From contig CAYJER010000005.1 in assembly GCA_964369225.1 (NCBI GenBank), forward strand, positions 21,393 through 85,392: 64,000 nt of DNA. Direction: 5' to 3'. The notes beneath the pieces were generated by a model that saw only the letters and a list, made by a program, of their open reading frames with translations, searched no databases and was not told the origin of the DNA. The translations under genes were made by a program, and so were the position numbers. The DNA comes from SIG603 sp964369225. Its GTDB lineage: Bacteria > Bacillota > Clostridia > Oscillospirales > Acutalibacteraceae. Shown piece by piece: positions 42,720 through 51,738 of the stretch (positions within the stretch are counted from its first letter, which is position 1; the number at the start of each line of letters is the position of its first letter).

Positions 42720-43567
42720 CAGTTACACCCCCTGTGCATTGAAATTAACTTTGATAAAACCTTAACTTGTTTTCTTCTTGACACTATCTTATCACAAAAT
42801 CCATGTTCTAAAACAAATTCAGCAGTTTGGAACTCTGTAGGAAGTTTCTTTCTTATAGTTTGCTCAATAACACGTCTACCAGCAAAACCGATTGTCGCCT
42901 TAGGTTCAGCAATTATTATATCGCCTTCCATTGCAAAACTAGCAGTAACACCACCAGTTGTAGGGTCTGTTAAAACTGTGATAAATAATCCGCCGTTGTC
43001 GCTGTGTTTTTTCACGGCGGCACTAGTTTTTGCCATTTGCATAAGGGATAAGATGCCCTCCTGCATTCTAGCTCCACCAGAAACAGTATAGCCAATTACA
43101 GGCAAGTTTTGCTCTATAGCAGTTTCAAAACATTTTGTTATTTTCTCACCAACTACTGTACCCATAGAACCCATCATAAAGTTAGGTTCCATCACAAATA
43201 GCACAGTTTTTTCACCGCCTATGCTTGCTGTTCCACAAACTACACCCTCGTTTTCACGGCTATTTACCTTAGCTACCTTTAGCTTTTGGTCATAACCTGG
43301 GAAATCAAGAATATTAGTACTTGTTAATTCAGCAAAAAGCTCTGTAAATTCTTCTGTTAAAAAACCTATTCTTTGTCTAGCAGTCATTCTAAAATGATAT
43401 CCACAAGAGCATACATTAAGTTTTTCCCAAAGCTCTGACACCGCTGTCGCCTTATTACATAACGGACAAGTGTTGGTTATCTCAGATACTGCATCGCTCA
43501 TGGCACGACCGCCACTTTCGAGTTCATTCTGTGGTGACTTAAACAAACCCATTAAATTCATAGCCAT
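42719..43567 (-). CDS. accD: Acetyl-CoA carboxylase carboxyltransferase beta (282 aa)
   Basis: The partner of AccA. A four-Cys zinc ribbon is at ~34-56 (CPLCNKATAV ... CSCGYHF), and the crotonase-fold core includes GYTVSGGARMQEGILSLMQMA and DPTTGGVTASFAM. The order accC-accD-accA with 5-base and 1-base-overlap junctions shows one transcript. Confidence 0.95.
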   Translation of the reverse strand: MAMNLMGLFKSPQNELESGGRAMSDAVSEITNTCPLCNKATAVSELWEKLNVCSCGYHFRMTARQRIGFLTEEFTELFAELTSTNILDFPGYDQKLKVAKVNSRENEGVVCGTASIGGEKTVLFVMEPNFMMGSMGTVVGEKITKCFETAIEQNLPVIGYTVSGGARMQEGILSLMQMAKTSAAVKKHSDNGGLFITVLTDPTTGGVTASFAMEGDIIIAEPKATIGFAGRRVIEQTIRKKLPTEFQTAEFVLEHGFCDKIVSRRKQVKVLSKLISMHRGCN

Positions 43568-43572
43568 ATAGA

Positions 43573-44889
43573 TTACCCTTTCTCATACCTTTGCATAAAG
43601 TCTGTATAATAATCTCCGTTTTGGAAGTCTTTTTCTCTTATTATCTCAATTTGTTTTTCAATATTATTAGGAGCGCCGTCTAATACAATCTCACATAAAG
43701 CGGATTGCATTTTTCTTACTGCCTCTTCCCTATTAGACGAAAATACAATAAGCTTACCTAACATTGAATCATAGTAAGGAGGAATGTCATATCCTTGATA
43801 CAGTGCTGTATCAAATCTAACCCATGGGCCAGACGGCACATGCAGGAACTTAACACTCCCTACGGCTGTAGCATTAATTCTGCATTCAATTGCAGCTCCT
43901 CTAATTCTAATGTCCTCTTGCTTAAAGCTTAGAGGAACCTCGGCAGCAATTCTAATTTGCCATTTAACTATATCTCTGCCTGAAACTAACTCTGATACAG
44001 GGTGTTCAACCTGTAGTCTTGTGTTCATCTCCATAAAATAGAAGTTTTGATCTTTATCCATAAGATACTCAATAGTGCCAGCATTTACATAGTTTACTGC
44101 CTTAGCGGCTTTTCTTGAGCTTTCCATTAACTTTTCACGAGTTTCGGCACTCATTAAATGTGATGGACTCTCTTCTATAAGCTTTTGGTTATTCTTTTGG
44201 ATAGAACATTCTCTTTCACCTAGGCAAACCACATTGCCTTGCTTATCACAAAGAAGTTGCACTTCTATATGCTTTGCTGGGAAAAGGTATTTCTCCATAT
44301 ACATTCTACCGTCACCGAAAGCCTTTTCAGCCTCACTAGAAGCAGTTTTATAAGCAAGCTCTATTTCATCTTTTGACTTAACAAGCCTAATACCCTTACC
44401 ACCGCCGCCAGCGCTAGCTTTAAGCATTACAGGGTATCCAATTTTTTCAGCTTGAATTATAGCGTCATTAGCATCTACTAGAATTTCAGTTCCTGGAATA
44501 ATAGGAACTCCACTTTCTTTCATTAGTTGTCTAGCAGCGTCTTTGTCACCCATTTTAGAAATTATTTCTGAACTAGGGCCAATAAAAACAATTCCATTTT
44601 CTTCGCACATGGCAGCAAATTCTTGATTTTCCGCTAAAAATCCATAGCCTGGGTGAATAGCCTGTGCTTTTGTAGCCAAGGCAGCTGTAATTATTCTCTC
44701 TTTATTTAAGTAACTGTCTTTAGCTTGAGCAGGACCTATACAAATAGCCTGATCAGCTAAAGCTACATGCAAACTGTCTTTGTCTGCCTTTGAGTAGACA
44801 GCAACAGTAGAAATTCCCATTTCTTTACAAGCTCTAATAACCCTTATGGCAATTTCTCCTCTGTTTGCAATAAGTATTTTATTAAACAT
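43573..44889 (-). CDS. accC: Acetyl-CoA carboxylase biotin carboxylase (438 aa)
   Basis: Carboxylates the biotin of AccB with ATP and bicarbonate. MFNKILIANRGEIAIRVIRA opens the protein, then KASAGGGGKGIRLV (ATP-grasp glycine loop), FMEMNTRLQVEHPV and IECRINA. ATG 44889 is chosen because it begins the family's standard start; the frame is open upstream to 44970 into a family A repeat. The repeat separates it from fabZ. Confidence 0.95.
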   Translation of the reverse strand: MFNKILIANRGEIAIRVIRACKEMGISTVAVYSKADKDSLHVALADQAICIGPAQAKDSYLNKERIITAALATKAQAIHPGYGFLAENQEFAAMCEENGIVFIGPSSEIISKMGDKDAARQLMKESGVPIIPGTEILVDANDAIIQAEKIGYPVMLKASAGGGGKGIRLVKSKDEIELAYKTASSEAEKAFGDGRMYMEKYLFPAKHIEVQLLCDKQGNVVCLGERECSIQKNNQKLIEESPSHLMSAETREKLMESSRKAAKAVNYVNAGTIEYLMDKDQNFYFMEMNTRLQVEHPVSELVSGRDIVKWQIRIAAEVPLSFKQEDIRIRGAAIECRINATAVGSVKFLHVPSGPWVRFDTALYQGYDIPPYYDSMLGKLIVFSSNREEAVRKMQSALCEIVLDGAPNNIEKQIEIIREKDFQNGDYYTDFMQRYEKG

Positions 44890-44969
44890 ATATAAACCTA
44901 CTTTCAGACAGCGAATCTGTCTAAATTTATTTATTTTGTATTTTTTATGGTGTTGATTAGAAAAAACCA

Positions 44970-45051
44970 TGTAGGGGCGAACCTATGTGTTCGCCCAAAA
45001 ACTAGCAGTTATTGCTAAACCCACGGGCGAACACATAGGTTCGCCCCTACA
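44970..45051. repeat. Family A repeat, copy A5, inside the fatty-acid operon
   Basis: TGTAGGGGCGAACCTATGTG and GTTCGCCC at the left, GGGCGAACACATAGGTTCGC and CCCTACA at the right. The arms are exact complements and differ in sequence from other copies. Each arm is also a small hairpin (GGGCGAAC/GTTCGCCC). Confidence 0.9.
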
Positions 45052-45077
45052 TTAAATTGCCCTTCGGGGCTTCCCAA

Positions 45078-45485
45078 CTACACTAGTGCAAATGAAAATT
45101 CTGCTGAAATGCAAAGTTTTCCATTAACATAGCCTTTGCCCTCACCAAAATAGAAAGCTCCTCTATTTCTTGTAAGCTTGCAAATAGTCTCTAAAGTGTC
45201 GCCAGGTTTTACTTGTCCTTTAAATTTTACATTGTTAAGACCTGTAAAGTAAGGAGTTTTGTTCTCTGCCATCCCCGCCAATAAAACGCAAGATGATTGC
45301 CCTAAAATTTCACAAAGAATTACACCAGGAACTACAGGATTACCAGGAAAATGCCCCTTTAAAAAGAACTCTTCACCAGTAACGTGGTATTTACCATGAG
45401 CCTCTTCATCTACTAACTCAACTTCATCAATAAGTAGCATATGATCTCTGTGAGGTATTAAACCTTTTATCTCTTCTTTATTCAT
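45078..45485 (-). CDS. fabZ: 3-hydroxyacyl-ACP dehydratase (135 aa)
   Basis: Dehydrates 3-hydroxyacyl-ACP in chain elongation. MNKEEIKGLIPHRDHMLLID at the start and the catalytic region LKGHFPGNPVVPGVILCEIL (His and Glu) are intact. ATG 45485 follows GAGGAAAG; a longer frame to 45533 overlaps accB and is unlikely. Confidence 0.95.
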   Translation of the reverse strand: MNKEEIKGLIPHRDHMLLIDEVELVDEEAHGKYHVTGEEFFLKGHFPGNPVVPGVILCEILGQSSCVLLAGMAENKTPYFTGLNNVKFKGQVKPGDTLETICKLTRNRGAFYFGEGKGYVNGKLCISAEFSFALV

Positions 45486-45498
45486 TTTATGACTTTCC

Positions 45499-45930
45499 TC
45501 ACTTAATTCTGAACAATGGTTGATCATACTCAACTACATCGCCATTTTTAACTAATACTTCTTCAATTTCGCAGTCAAACTCTGCTTGAATTTCGTTCAT
45601 AAGTTTCATAGCTTCAATAATACAAACAACTGAACCCTCTTTTACACTGTCGCCAGCACTTACATAAGGAGCGCTGTCAGGTGATGGAGCTGAATAAAAC
45701 ACACCAACTGTTGGTGATTTAATACACTTAGAAGATGAAACTACTGCTTCTTTTACAGGCTCTTTTGTATCTGTTATCATTTGAGGAATAACAGCTGGAG
45801 CTTGTGCTACTGTCTTTGTCTTAATCTCTTTTTTAAGCTCAATTACTGTTCCGTTTTCTTCTATCTTTAATTGTGTTAGACCATTGTTGCTAAGAATTTC
45901 AGCCAAAGCCTTTATATCATTAATGTTCAT
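45499..45930 (-). CDS. accB: Biotin carboxyl carrier protein (143 aa)
   Basis: Carries biotin between AccC and AccAD. The N-terminal part is MNINDIKALAEILSNNGLTQ, a Pro/Ala/Val/Lys linker follows (~50-70), and the biotinyl domain has IEAMKLMNEI with the target Lys. ATG 45930 follows GGAGATAAAC. Confidence 0.95.
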   Translation of the reverse strand: MNINDIKALAEILSNNGLTQLKIEENGTVIELKKEIKTKTVAQAPAVIPQMITDTKEPVKEAVVSSSKCIKSPTVGVFYSAPSPDSAPYVSAGDSVKEGSVVCIIEAMKLMNEIQAEFDCEIEEVLVKNGDVVEYDQPLFRIK

Positions 45931-45944
45931 GTTTATCTCCAATC

Positions 45945-47177
45945 TTACTTATACTTTTTAAGTGCTATACAAGCGTTGTGTCCGCCAAAGCCTAAACCAT
46001 TAGATAATGCGTATTCTACTTCTAGTTCTCTAGCTTCATTTGGACAATAATCTAAATCGCAGTCCTCATCTGGAACTAAATAATTAATAGTTGGTGGAAC
46101 AATTCCATCTCTTAATGCCATTACACAGGCAATAGCCTCTGTAGCACCGGCAGCACCTAACATATGTCCAGTCATAGATTTAGTTGAAGAAACAACTGCT
46201 TTTCTTGCATTTTCTTCACCTAAAGCGTTCTTAATAACCATAGTTTCTGTCTTATCATTAAGTGGTGTGCTAGTTCCGTGGGCGTTGATATATATGCACT
46301 CATCGCCTTTAATTCCAGCTTCATTCATAGCCATTTTCATTGATGCCGCACCGCCTGTTCCCTCTGGATCAGGAGCTGTTATATGGTGAGCGTCACAACT
46401 TGTTCCATAACCTACTACCTCTGCATAAATTGTTGCACCTCTTTTAATTGCATTGTCATAGTTTTCTAAAATTAATGCAGATGCACCCTCACCCATTATA
46501 AAACCGCTTCTTCTTTTATCAAAAGGGCAGCAAGCATCTTCTACATTTTCAGCCTGTGAAAGTGCCATCATGTTAGAAAATCCAGCTACTCCAACTTCTG
46601 TGATAGCAGCCTCTGAACCACCAGCAATTACAGCATCTAAATAACCATGCTTAATGGCTCTAAACGCTTCACCTATAGTATTATTACTTGTAGCACAAGC
46701 AGTAACCATTGGCAAGCAAGAACCTTTAGCATTAAATTTAATTGCAATTTCACCAGCACAGATATTTGATATCATCATTGGAATAAAGAAAGGAGAAACT
46801 CTTTTAGCGCCTTTTTGGTGTAACTTTAAATTCTCTGTACAGAAAGTTTCAATTCCACCTATTCCTGAACCAAAGTAAACGCCTAATTTTTCTGGCTCTA
46901 CATTTCCAACTATTCCACTGTTTTCTACAGCTTGAGTAGCAGCTGCTATTCCAAATTGACAGTATAAGTCTCTTTTTCTAACTTCTGCTTTTTCCATATA
47001 TTCAAGTGGATTAAAATTTTTAACCTCGGCTGCTAATTTCGCTTTATGCTCTGTAGTATCAAACCTAGTAATATTATCTATTCCACATTTACCCTCTTTA
47101 AGAGAACTTAATAATTCTTCTACATTATTGCCTATCGGGCTGATAGTACCCATTCCTGTTATTACAACTCTATTCAT
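45945..47177 (-). CDS. fabF: 3-oxoacyl-ACP synthase II (410 aa)
   Basis: Condenses malonyl-ACP with acyl-ACP. The Cys-His-His triad is seen in VTACATSNNTIGEA (Cys ~163), INAHGTSTPLND and STKSMTGHMLGAAGA. Both halves of the thiolase fold are complete. Confidence 0.96.
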   Translation of the reverse strand: MNRVVITGMGTISPIGNNVEELLSSLKEGKCGIDNITRFDTTEHKAKLAAEVKNFNPLEYMEKAEVRKRDLYCQFGIAAATQAVENSGIVGNVEPEKLGVYFGSGIGGIETFCTENLKLHQKGAKRVSPFFIPMMISNICAGEIAIKFNAKGSCLPMVTACATSNNTIGEAFRAIKHGYLDAVIAGGSEAAITEVGVAGFSNMMALSQAENVEDACCPFDKRRSGFIMGEGASALILENYDNAIKRGATIYAEVVGYGTSCDAHHITAPDPEGTGGAASMKMAMNEAGIKGDECIYINAHGTSTPLNDKTETMVIKNALGEENARKAVVSSTKSMTGHMLGAAGATEAIACVMALRDGIVPPTINYLVPDEDCDLDYCPNEARELEVEYALSNGLGFGGHNACIALKKYK

Positions 47178-47201
47178 TTTACTGTTACACCCTTTCTTAA
47201 A

Positions 47202-47936
47202 TTACATTGCCATTCCGCCATCAACTTTGATGACAGAACCAGTTATATAAGATGCCTCATCACTTGCTAAGAATACAACTGCATTCGCAATATCCTCTGG
47301 AACACCTAGTCTCTTTTGAGGAACTGACTGCATAAGTGGATTGTTACTTAAATCAAGCTCTGCTGTCATGTCTGTTTGAATAAATCCTGGAGCTACAGCA
47401 TTACAATTTACTCCACGCTCTGCAAGCTCTCTTGCAACTGTCTTTGTAAGACCAATAAGTCCTGCCTTAGACGCTGAATAATTCGCCTGTCCTGCGTTTC
47501 CTAAAATTCCTGAAACTGATGTTATGTTGATGATTTTGCCGTATCTTTTTCTCATAAAACCTTGATAACAAGCCTTAATCATGTTAAATGCACCCTTAAG
47601 ATTTATGTTTAGAACTAGGTCATAATCTTCATCACTCATTCTAAGCATTAGACCATCTCTTGTAATTCCTGCATTGTTTACAAGAATATCAACTGAACCA
47701 AATTCTTTAATTATCTCTTTTACTGTGTCTTTAGCTTGAGTGCTATCGGCAACATTACAAGTATAATATTCTACTTTTACTCCAAGACTTGCAATTTCAG
47801 CCATAGTCTCATCATTCTTATTCATGTCTAAAACAGCAATGTTTGCGCCTTGTTTTGCTAGTTTTAAAGCAATCTCTTTGCCTATTCCTCTTGAACCGCC
47901 TGTTACTATCGCATTTTTTCCTGTTAATTCAAACAT
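47202..47936 (-). CDS. fabG: 3-oxoacyl-ACP reductase (244 aa)
   Basis: NADPH-dependent reduction of 3-oxoacyl-ACP. The cofactor loop TGGSRGIGKEIA (~12-23), NNAGITRDGLMLRM, and the catalytic Ser-Tyr-Lys of SVSGILGNAGQANYSASKAG are present. Typical SDR length and end (ITGSVIKVDGGMAM). Confidence 0.96.
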   Translation of the reverse strand: MFELTGKNAIVTGGSRGIGKEIALKLAKQGANIAVLDMNKNDETMAEIASLGVKVEYYTCNVADSTQAKDTVKEIIKEFGSVDILVNNAGITRDGLMLRMSDEDYDLVLNINLKGAFNMIKACYQGFMRKRYGKIINITSVSGILGNAGQANYSASKAGLIGLTKTVARELAERGVNCNAVAPGFIQTDMTAELDLSNNPLMQSVPQKRLGVPEDIANAVVFLASDEASYITGSVIKVDGGMAM

Positions 47937-47954
47937 ATTATATACCTTCCTAAT

Positions 47955-48863
47955 TTATAATTCTTTTATTGTATTTAATAGGCTTTCATAGTCTGATACA
48001 TTAAAGACTCTTGCTTCTTTATTAATCTTTTTGATTAAACCAGAAAGCGTCTTTCCCGCTCCAACCTCTATAAATGTATCAACACCTAAAGCCGAAAGAT
48101 TTTCTATTGTTTGTTGCCATCTTACAGGGTTTGAAACTTGCTTAGATATCAAGTCTTTCATGTCGCCCTCGTAAGGCTTTGCAGTAAAATTAGAATAAAG
48201 AGGAATTGTAGCCTCGTTTAAACTATAATTTTCTAATTCATTTAGCAATCCTTTGCTAGCTGTCTGCATAAATGGTGAGTGGAAAGCTCCGCTTACATTA
48301 AGCATAACAGCTCTACCCTTTTTCTCGGTTACAGATTTTACAAATTCCTGCATTTCATCTTTATCGCCAGCTACTACTAATTGCCCTTTGCAGTTGTAGT
48401 TTACAGGGTAAACTTTCTCAAATTTTGAGCAAATCTCTTCTACAACTTCATTTGAAAGCTTAAGAACTGCCGCCATTGCTCCAGGATTTTCAGCTGTAGC
48501 CTTATCCATAAGCTCTGCTCTTTTGCAAACTAATGAAAACGCATCTTTATGGCTTAATATTCCGCTGTAAGCTAGAGCTGGAATTTCACCTAATGAAAAA
48601 CCTGCACAGTAATCTGCCTTAACACCCTTTTCTTCTAACGCCTTAGCCGCCGCTAAGTCAACACAAAAAAGACAAGGTTGTGTATTTATAGTTTGGCTCA
48701 ATTGCTCAATATCTGCTGTAAAACATTGCTCACTTGTGCCATTTCTCATAGAGTCAGCCATGTCAAAAACTGCCTTAGCTGAAACTGAATTTTCGTATAA
48801 CTCTTTGCCCATGCCTACATATTGTGAGCCTTGGCCTGCAAAACAAAATGCTATCTTAGCCAT
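47955..48863 (-). CDS. fabD: Malonyl-CoA-ACP transacylase (302 aa)
   Basis: Loads malonate on acyl carrier protein. FCFAGQGSQYVGMGKELYEN at the start, the nucleophile GFSLGEIPAL (~93-102) and the catalytic His in SGAFHSPFMQ. It overlaps fabK by 13 bases. Confidence 0.95.
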   Translation of the reverse strand: MAKIAFCFAGQGSQYVGMGKELYENSVSAKAVFDMADSMRNGTSEQCFTADIEQLSQTINTQPCLFCVDLAAAKALEEKGVKADYCAGFSLGEIPALAYSGILSHKDAFSLVCKRAELMDKATAENPGAMAAVLKLSNEVVEEICSKFEKVYPVNYNCKGQLVVAGDKDEMQEFVKSVTEKKGRAVMLNVSGAFHSPFMQTASKGLLNELENYSLNEATIPLYSNFTAKPYEGDMKDLISKQVSNPVRWQQTIENLSALGVDTFIEVGAGKTLSGLIKKINKEARVFNVSDYESLLNTIKEL

Positions 48864-49795
48864 TTATTTGCTCCTTTCAAGACTTCTTCAGCCTGTGCAA
48901 AAATTTCTTCTATCATCTCTTTAGCTGGTTGCTCTTTCTCTATCATTCCAGAAATTTGCCCTGCTAAGAATGAACCTGTTTTTTCTTCACCTAAAATTGC
49001 CGCTCTATATAATGAACCGCCACCCATAGCCTCTAAATCTTCATCACTCATTTGGCTATATTCAGCCTTTAAGTAATCTTTAGCAAACTGATTTTTAATG
49101 CTCCTTACAGGGTGTCCTAATCTTTTACCTGTAGTCATTGTAGCAATGTCGTTTGCTTTTAGAACTTTTTTCTTGTAGTTTTCATGAACTACACACTCCT
49201 CTGCCACTAAGAACCTTGTTCCTAGCTGAACACCAACCGCACCTAACATAAATGAAGCCGCAACTCCTCTGCCATCGCCAATTCCGCCTGCCGCAATTAC
49301 AGGGATAGAAACTGCATCTACCACTTGTGGAACTAAAGGCATTGTTGAAAGCTCGCCTACATGACCGCCACTCTCGCCGCCCTCTGCTATAACAGCAAAT
49401 GCACCGCATTTTTCCATCATTCTAGCTAAAGACACAGACGCCACAACAGGAATTACCTTTATATCAGCTGATAGCCACATCTCCATATATTTACGAGGAT
49501 TTCCAGCTCCTGTAGTAACAACAGGCACTTTTTGATCCGCTACTAATTTTGCTACCTCATCAACATGAGGACTTAAAAGCATTATATTCACACCAAAAGG
49601 CTTATCTGTTAAACTTCTGCAAAGGTCAATTTGCTCTTTTAGGTAGTCAGCACTGGCATTCATCGCAGAGATTATTCCAAGTCCACCACCGTTTGAAACA
49701 GCAGCTGCTAATTTTCCCTCTGATATCCACGCCATACCACCTTGAAAAATTGGATATTTAATTCCTAAACTCTCATTAATAATTGTACTTATCAT
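48851..49795 (-). CDS. fabK: Enoyl-ACP reductase II, FMN-dependent (314 aa)
   Basis: Reduces enoyl-ACP with NAD(P)H and FMN; a replacement for FabI in many Firmicutes, which affects sensitivity to triclosan-like inhibitors (family knowledge). LGIKYPIFQGGMAWISEGKL, AEGGESGGHVGELSTMPLVP and IPVIAAGGIGDGRGVAASFM are the TIM-barrel phosphate and catalytic regions. No fabI is seen here. Confidence 0.95.
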   Translation of the reverse strand: MISTIINESLGIKYPIFQGGMAWISEGKLAAAVSNGGGLGIISAMNASADYLKEQIDLCRSLTDKPFGVNIMLLSPHVDEVAKLVADQKVPVVTTGAGNPRKYMEMWLSADIKVIPVVASVSLARMMEKCGAFAVIAEGGESGGHVGELSTMPLVPQVVDAVSIPVIAAGGIGDGRGVAASFMLGAVGVQLGTRFLVAEECVVHENYKKKVLKANDIATMTTGKRLGHPVRSIKNQFAKDYLKAEYSQMSDEDLEAMGGGSLYRAAILGEEKTGSFLAGQISGMIEKEQPAKEMIEEIFAQAEEVLKGANKWLR

Positions 49796-49817
49796 GTCTT
49801 ATTCCTTTCAAATTCTA

Positions 49818-50777
49818 TTAAAATTTTATAGCACAGGAAGCACTGCACAATCCAGCACCAAATGCAGCTAAAATCATGTTGTCTCCCCTTTGAATTTTTC
49901 CTGATTTATTAAGCTCATCAAGCAAAATAGCAACACTAGCAGAAGATGTGTTTCCAACATATTCAATATTTGAGCAGAATTTTTCATTATCTATAGGAAG
50001 TTTCCTTGCTGCCTCGTTTATTATTCTGATGTTTGCCTGATGTGGAATAACATACTTTATATCTTCATTTGTAAGATTTGCTTGCTCCATTACGTTCATA
50101 ATATCATTAGTCATTGAAGAAATGGCAAATTTATATGTTTGTTGTCCATTCATGTTTATAGCAGATTTTTCTGCTACTTCACCCTTGTAGAAAGGTGAAT
50201 TGTTTATCATGCTGTGTGCTACAATTGTATCTGTATTTCCTGTTGTATTAAGCACACTAGCTAGGTAGTTGTCTTCTTCATCGCTTAAAACTACTGCTCC
50301 TGCACCATCTGCAAAGATAATACAAGTATTTCTGTCTTCCCAATCTACCATTTGTGATAGTCTTTCGGCACCTATTACAAGTATTTTGTGTGCCTTTCCT
50401 AGGGCGAATTGCGCTGCCGCTGTCTCTAGGGCAAACACGAAACCTGAACAAGCTGCGTTTATGTCAAACGCTGGACAAGTAGCACCAATTTCTTTTTGCA
50501 CTACACAGGCAATTGCAGGAGTTAAGTAGTCAGGAGTAATTGTGGCACAAATAATCATGTCAAGATCTTCCGCCTTAACACCAGAATCTTTAAGCGCCTC
50601 ATTAGCAGCCTTTGCAGCCATAGCAGATGTAGGTTCATCTACAGAGATATGTCTCTCTTTAATTCCAACTCTTTTTTGAATCCATTCATCACTTGTCTCT
50701 ACCATAGTAGAAAGCGTATCATTTGTGACTACATGTGCAGGTATATAGCTTCCAGTGCCCATTATTTTAAGTTTCAT
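49818..50777 (-). CDS. fabH: 3-oxoacyl-ACP synthase III (319 aa)
   Basis: Starts fatty acid synthesis by joining acyl-CoA and malonyl-ACP. Cys-His-Asn are in DINAACSGFVFALE, VIPHQANIRI and YVGNTSSASVAI. ATG 50777 (MKLKIMGTGSYIP) follows GGAGCTACAG and overlaps the MarR gene by 11 bases. No acpP gene lies between fabH and fabK, where it often occurs. Confidence 0.95.
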   Translation of the reverse strand: MKLKIMGTGSYIPAHVVTNDTLSTMVETSDEWIQKRVGIKERHISVDEPTSAMAAKAANEALKDSGVKAEDLDMIICATITPDYLTPAIACVVQKEIGATCPAFDINAACSGFVFALETAAAQFALGKAHKILVIGAERLSQMVDWEDRNTCIIFADGAGAVVLSDEEDNYLASVLNTTGNTDTIVAHSMINNSPFYKGEVAEKSAINMNGQQTYKFAISSMTNDIMNVMEQANLTNEDIKYVIPHQANIRIINEAARKLPIDNEKFCSNIEYVGNTSSASVAILLDELNKSGKIQRGDNMILAAFGAGLCSASCAIKF

Positions 50778-51228
50778 CTGTAGCTCCTTCATTCTCTTTT
50801 TTGAAATATATGTTTAGTTTATCAATTGCCCTTAGTAATATTTGTCGTTCTTCGTCAGAAAAACTATGTCCTAATTTTTTTATTACATTTCTTTGACAAC
50901 GTTCATGTAAATGAGTGAGTCTTTCACCCTCAGGAGTAAGTTTTACGTTTACTTGTCTGCCATCGTTACTGCATGACTGCTTAACTGCATAACCTTTTTT
51001 TACAATTTTTCCTACAGCAACAGTGGCAGTAGGCTTAGTTACATCTAAAAGTCTTGCTATTCCACTAACAGTGATACCTTCACTGTACTTGCTTAAAACG
51101 CACACCAAGTGAACCTCGGCAACAGTGAGGTCTATTTTTCCCTCTTTCAAGGCATTTTCTTCAAGTTTTGAAACATTACGGTAAATTTCAGCTAAATTTT
51201 CACTTAAAGCTTTTTCAAAGAAATCCAT
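50767..51228 (-). CDS. MarR-family repressor of fatty-acid operon, FabT-like (153 aa)
   Basis: A winged-helix regulator: GITVSGIARLLDVTKPTATV (recognition helix region), KGYAVKQSCSNDGRQVNVKL (wing) and helical ends. As the first gene of the operon it is in the position of FabT, which represses fab genes in response to acyl-ACP in streptococci. A palindrome over its promoter (51248-51262) is the probable operator. ATG 51228 is chosen over GTG 51234, which lies in the ribosome site. Confidence 0.88.
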   Translation of the reverse strand: MDFFEKALSENLAEIYRNVSKLEENALKEGKIDLTVAEVHLVCVLSKYSEGITVSGIARLLDVTKPTATVAVGKIVKKGYAVKQSCSNDGRQVNVKLTPEGERLTHLHERCQRNVIKKLGHSFSDEERQILLRAIDKLNIYFKKENEGATDET

Positions 51229-51247
51229 TCTCACACCCTCATATAGT

Positions 51248-51262
51248 TAGTTTGTCAAACTA
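51248..51262 (-). promoter_or_regulatory. Palindromic operator, FabT-box-like
   Basis: TAGTTTG-A-CAAACTA is an exact 7-bp palindrome at the expected start of transcription of the operon. The known FabT box has TTTGA/TCAAA halves; the similarity is partial. Confidence 0.65.
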
Positions 51263-51290
51263 TTCTATCACCAAAAAAGCAATCTGTCAA
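51262..51290 (-). promoter_or_regulatory. Sigma-A promoter of fatty-acid operon
   Basis: TTGACA (51285-51290), 17-base spacer, TAGAAT (51262-51267) on the minus strand. The operator palindrome abuts the -10 element. Confidence 0.8.
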
Positions 51291-51351
51291 TATTTAATGT
51301 GTTGAAATTTTTTAACTAATTGTTAAAATTTAAGAAATCGTCAAAAAAGCC

Positions 51352-51379
51352 TTGATTTTTTTTAAAATAGTGATAAAAT
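51352..51379 (+). promoter_or_regulatory. Promoter of groESL
   Basis: TTGATT (51352-51357), 16-base spacer, TAAAAT (51374-51379), followed at once by a CIRCE element. Confidence 0.7.
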
Positions 51380-51383
51380 AGTT

Positions 51384-51410
51384 TTAGCACTTGAGACAAA
51401 AGAGTGCTAA
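51384..51410 (+). promoter_or_regulatory. CIRCE element (HrcA operator)
   Basis: TTAGCACTT-N9-GAGTGCTAA, one mismatch from the consensus palindrome. HrcA bound here represses groESL; heat stress relieves it (established for Firmicutes). Confidence 0.95.
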
Positions 51411-51438
51411 ACTTAAAAAATAACAGAGGTGTTAATTT

Positions 51439-51723
51439 ATGACAGTAAAACCATTACTTGACAGAGTTCTAATTAAAGCCGAAGAGGCAGAAGAAACTAC
51501 AAAAAGCGGTATAGTTTTAACTAGTTCAGCTCAAGAAAAACCACAAATTTCAGTAGTCGTAGCAGTAGGCGCAGGCGGATTTGTAGACGACAAAGAAGTT
51601 AAAATGTATATTAAAGAAGGCGACAGAGTAATCACAGCTAAATATTCTGGCACAGACATAAAGATTGACGGCCAAGAGTACACAATCATCAAGCAATCAG
51701 ACGTGCTTGCAATAGTAGAGTAA
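51439..51723 (+). CDS. groES: Co-chaperonin GroES (94 aa)
   Basis: Lid of the chaperonin. VKPLLDRVLIKAEEAEETTK, the mobile loop TTKSGIVLTSSAQEK, and a late VKMYIKEGDRVITAKYSG are typical. CAGAGGTG precedes ATG; groEL starts 15 bases later. Confidence 0.97.
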   Translation: MTVKPLLDRVLIKAEEAEETTKSGIVLTSSAQEKPQISVVVAVGAGGFVDDKEVKMYIKEGDRVITAKYSGTDIKIDGQEYTIIKQSDVLAIVE

Positions 51724-51738
51724 TAGGAGGATTTATTT

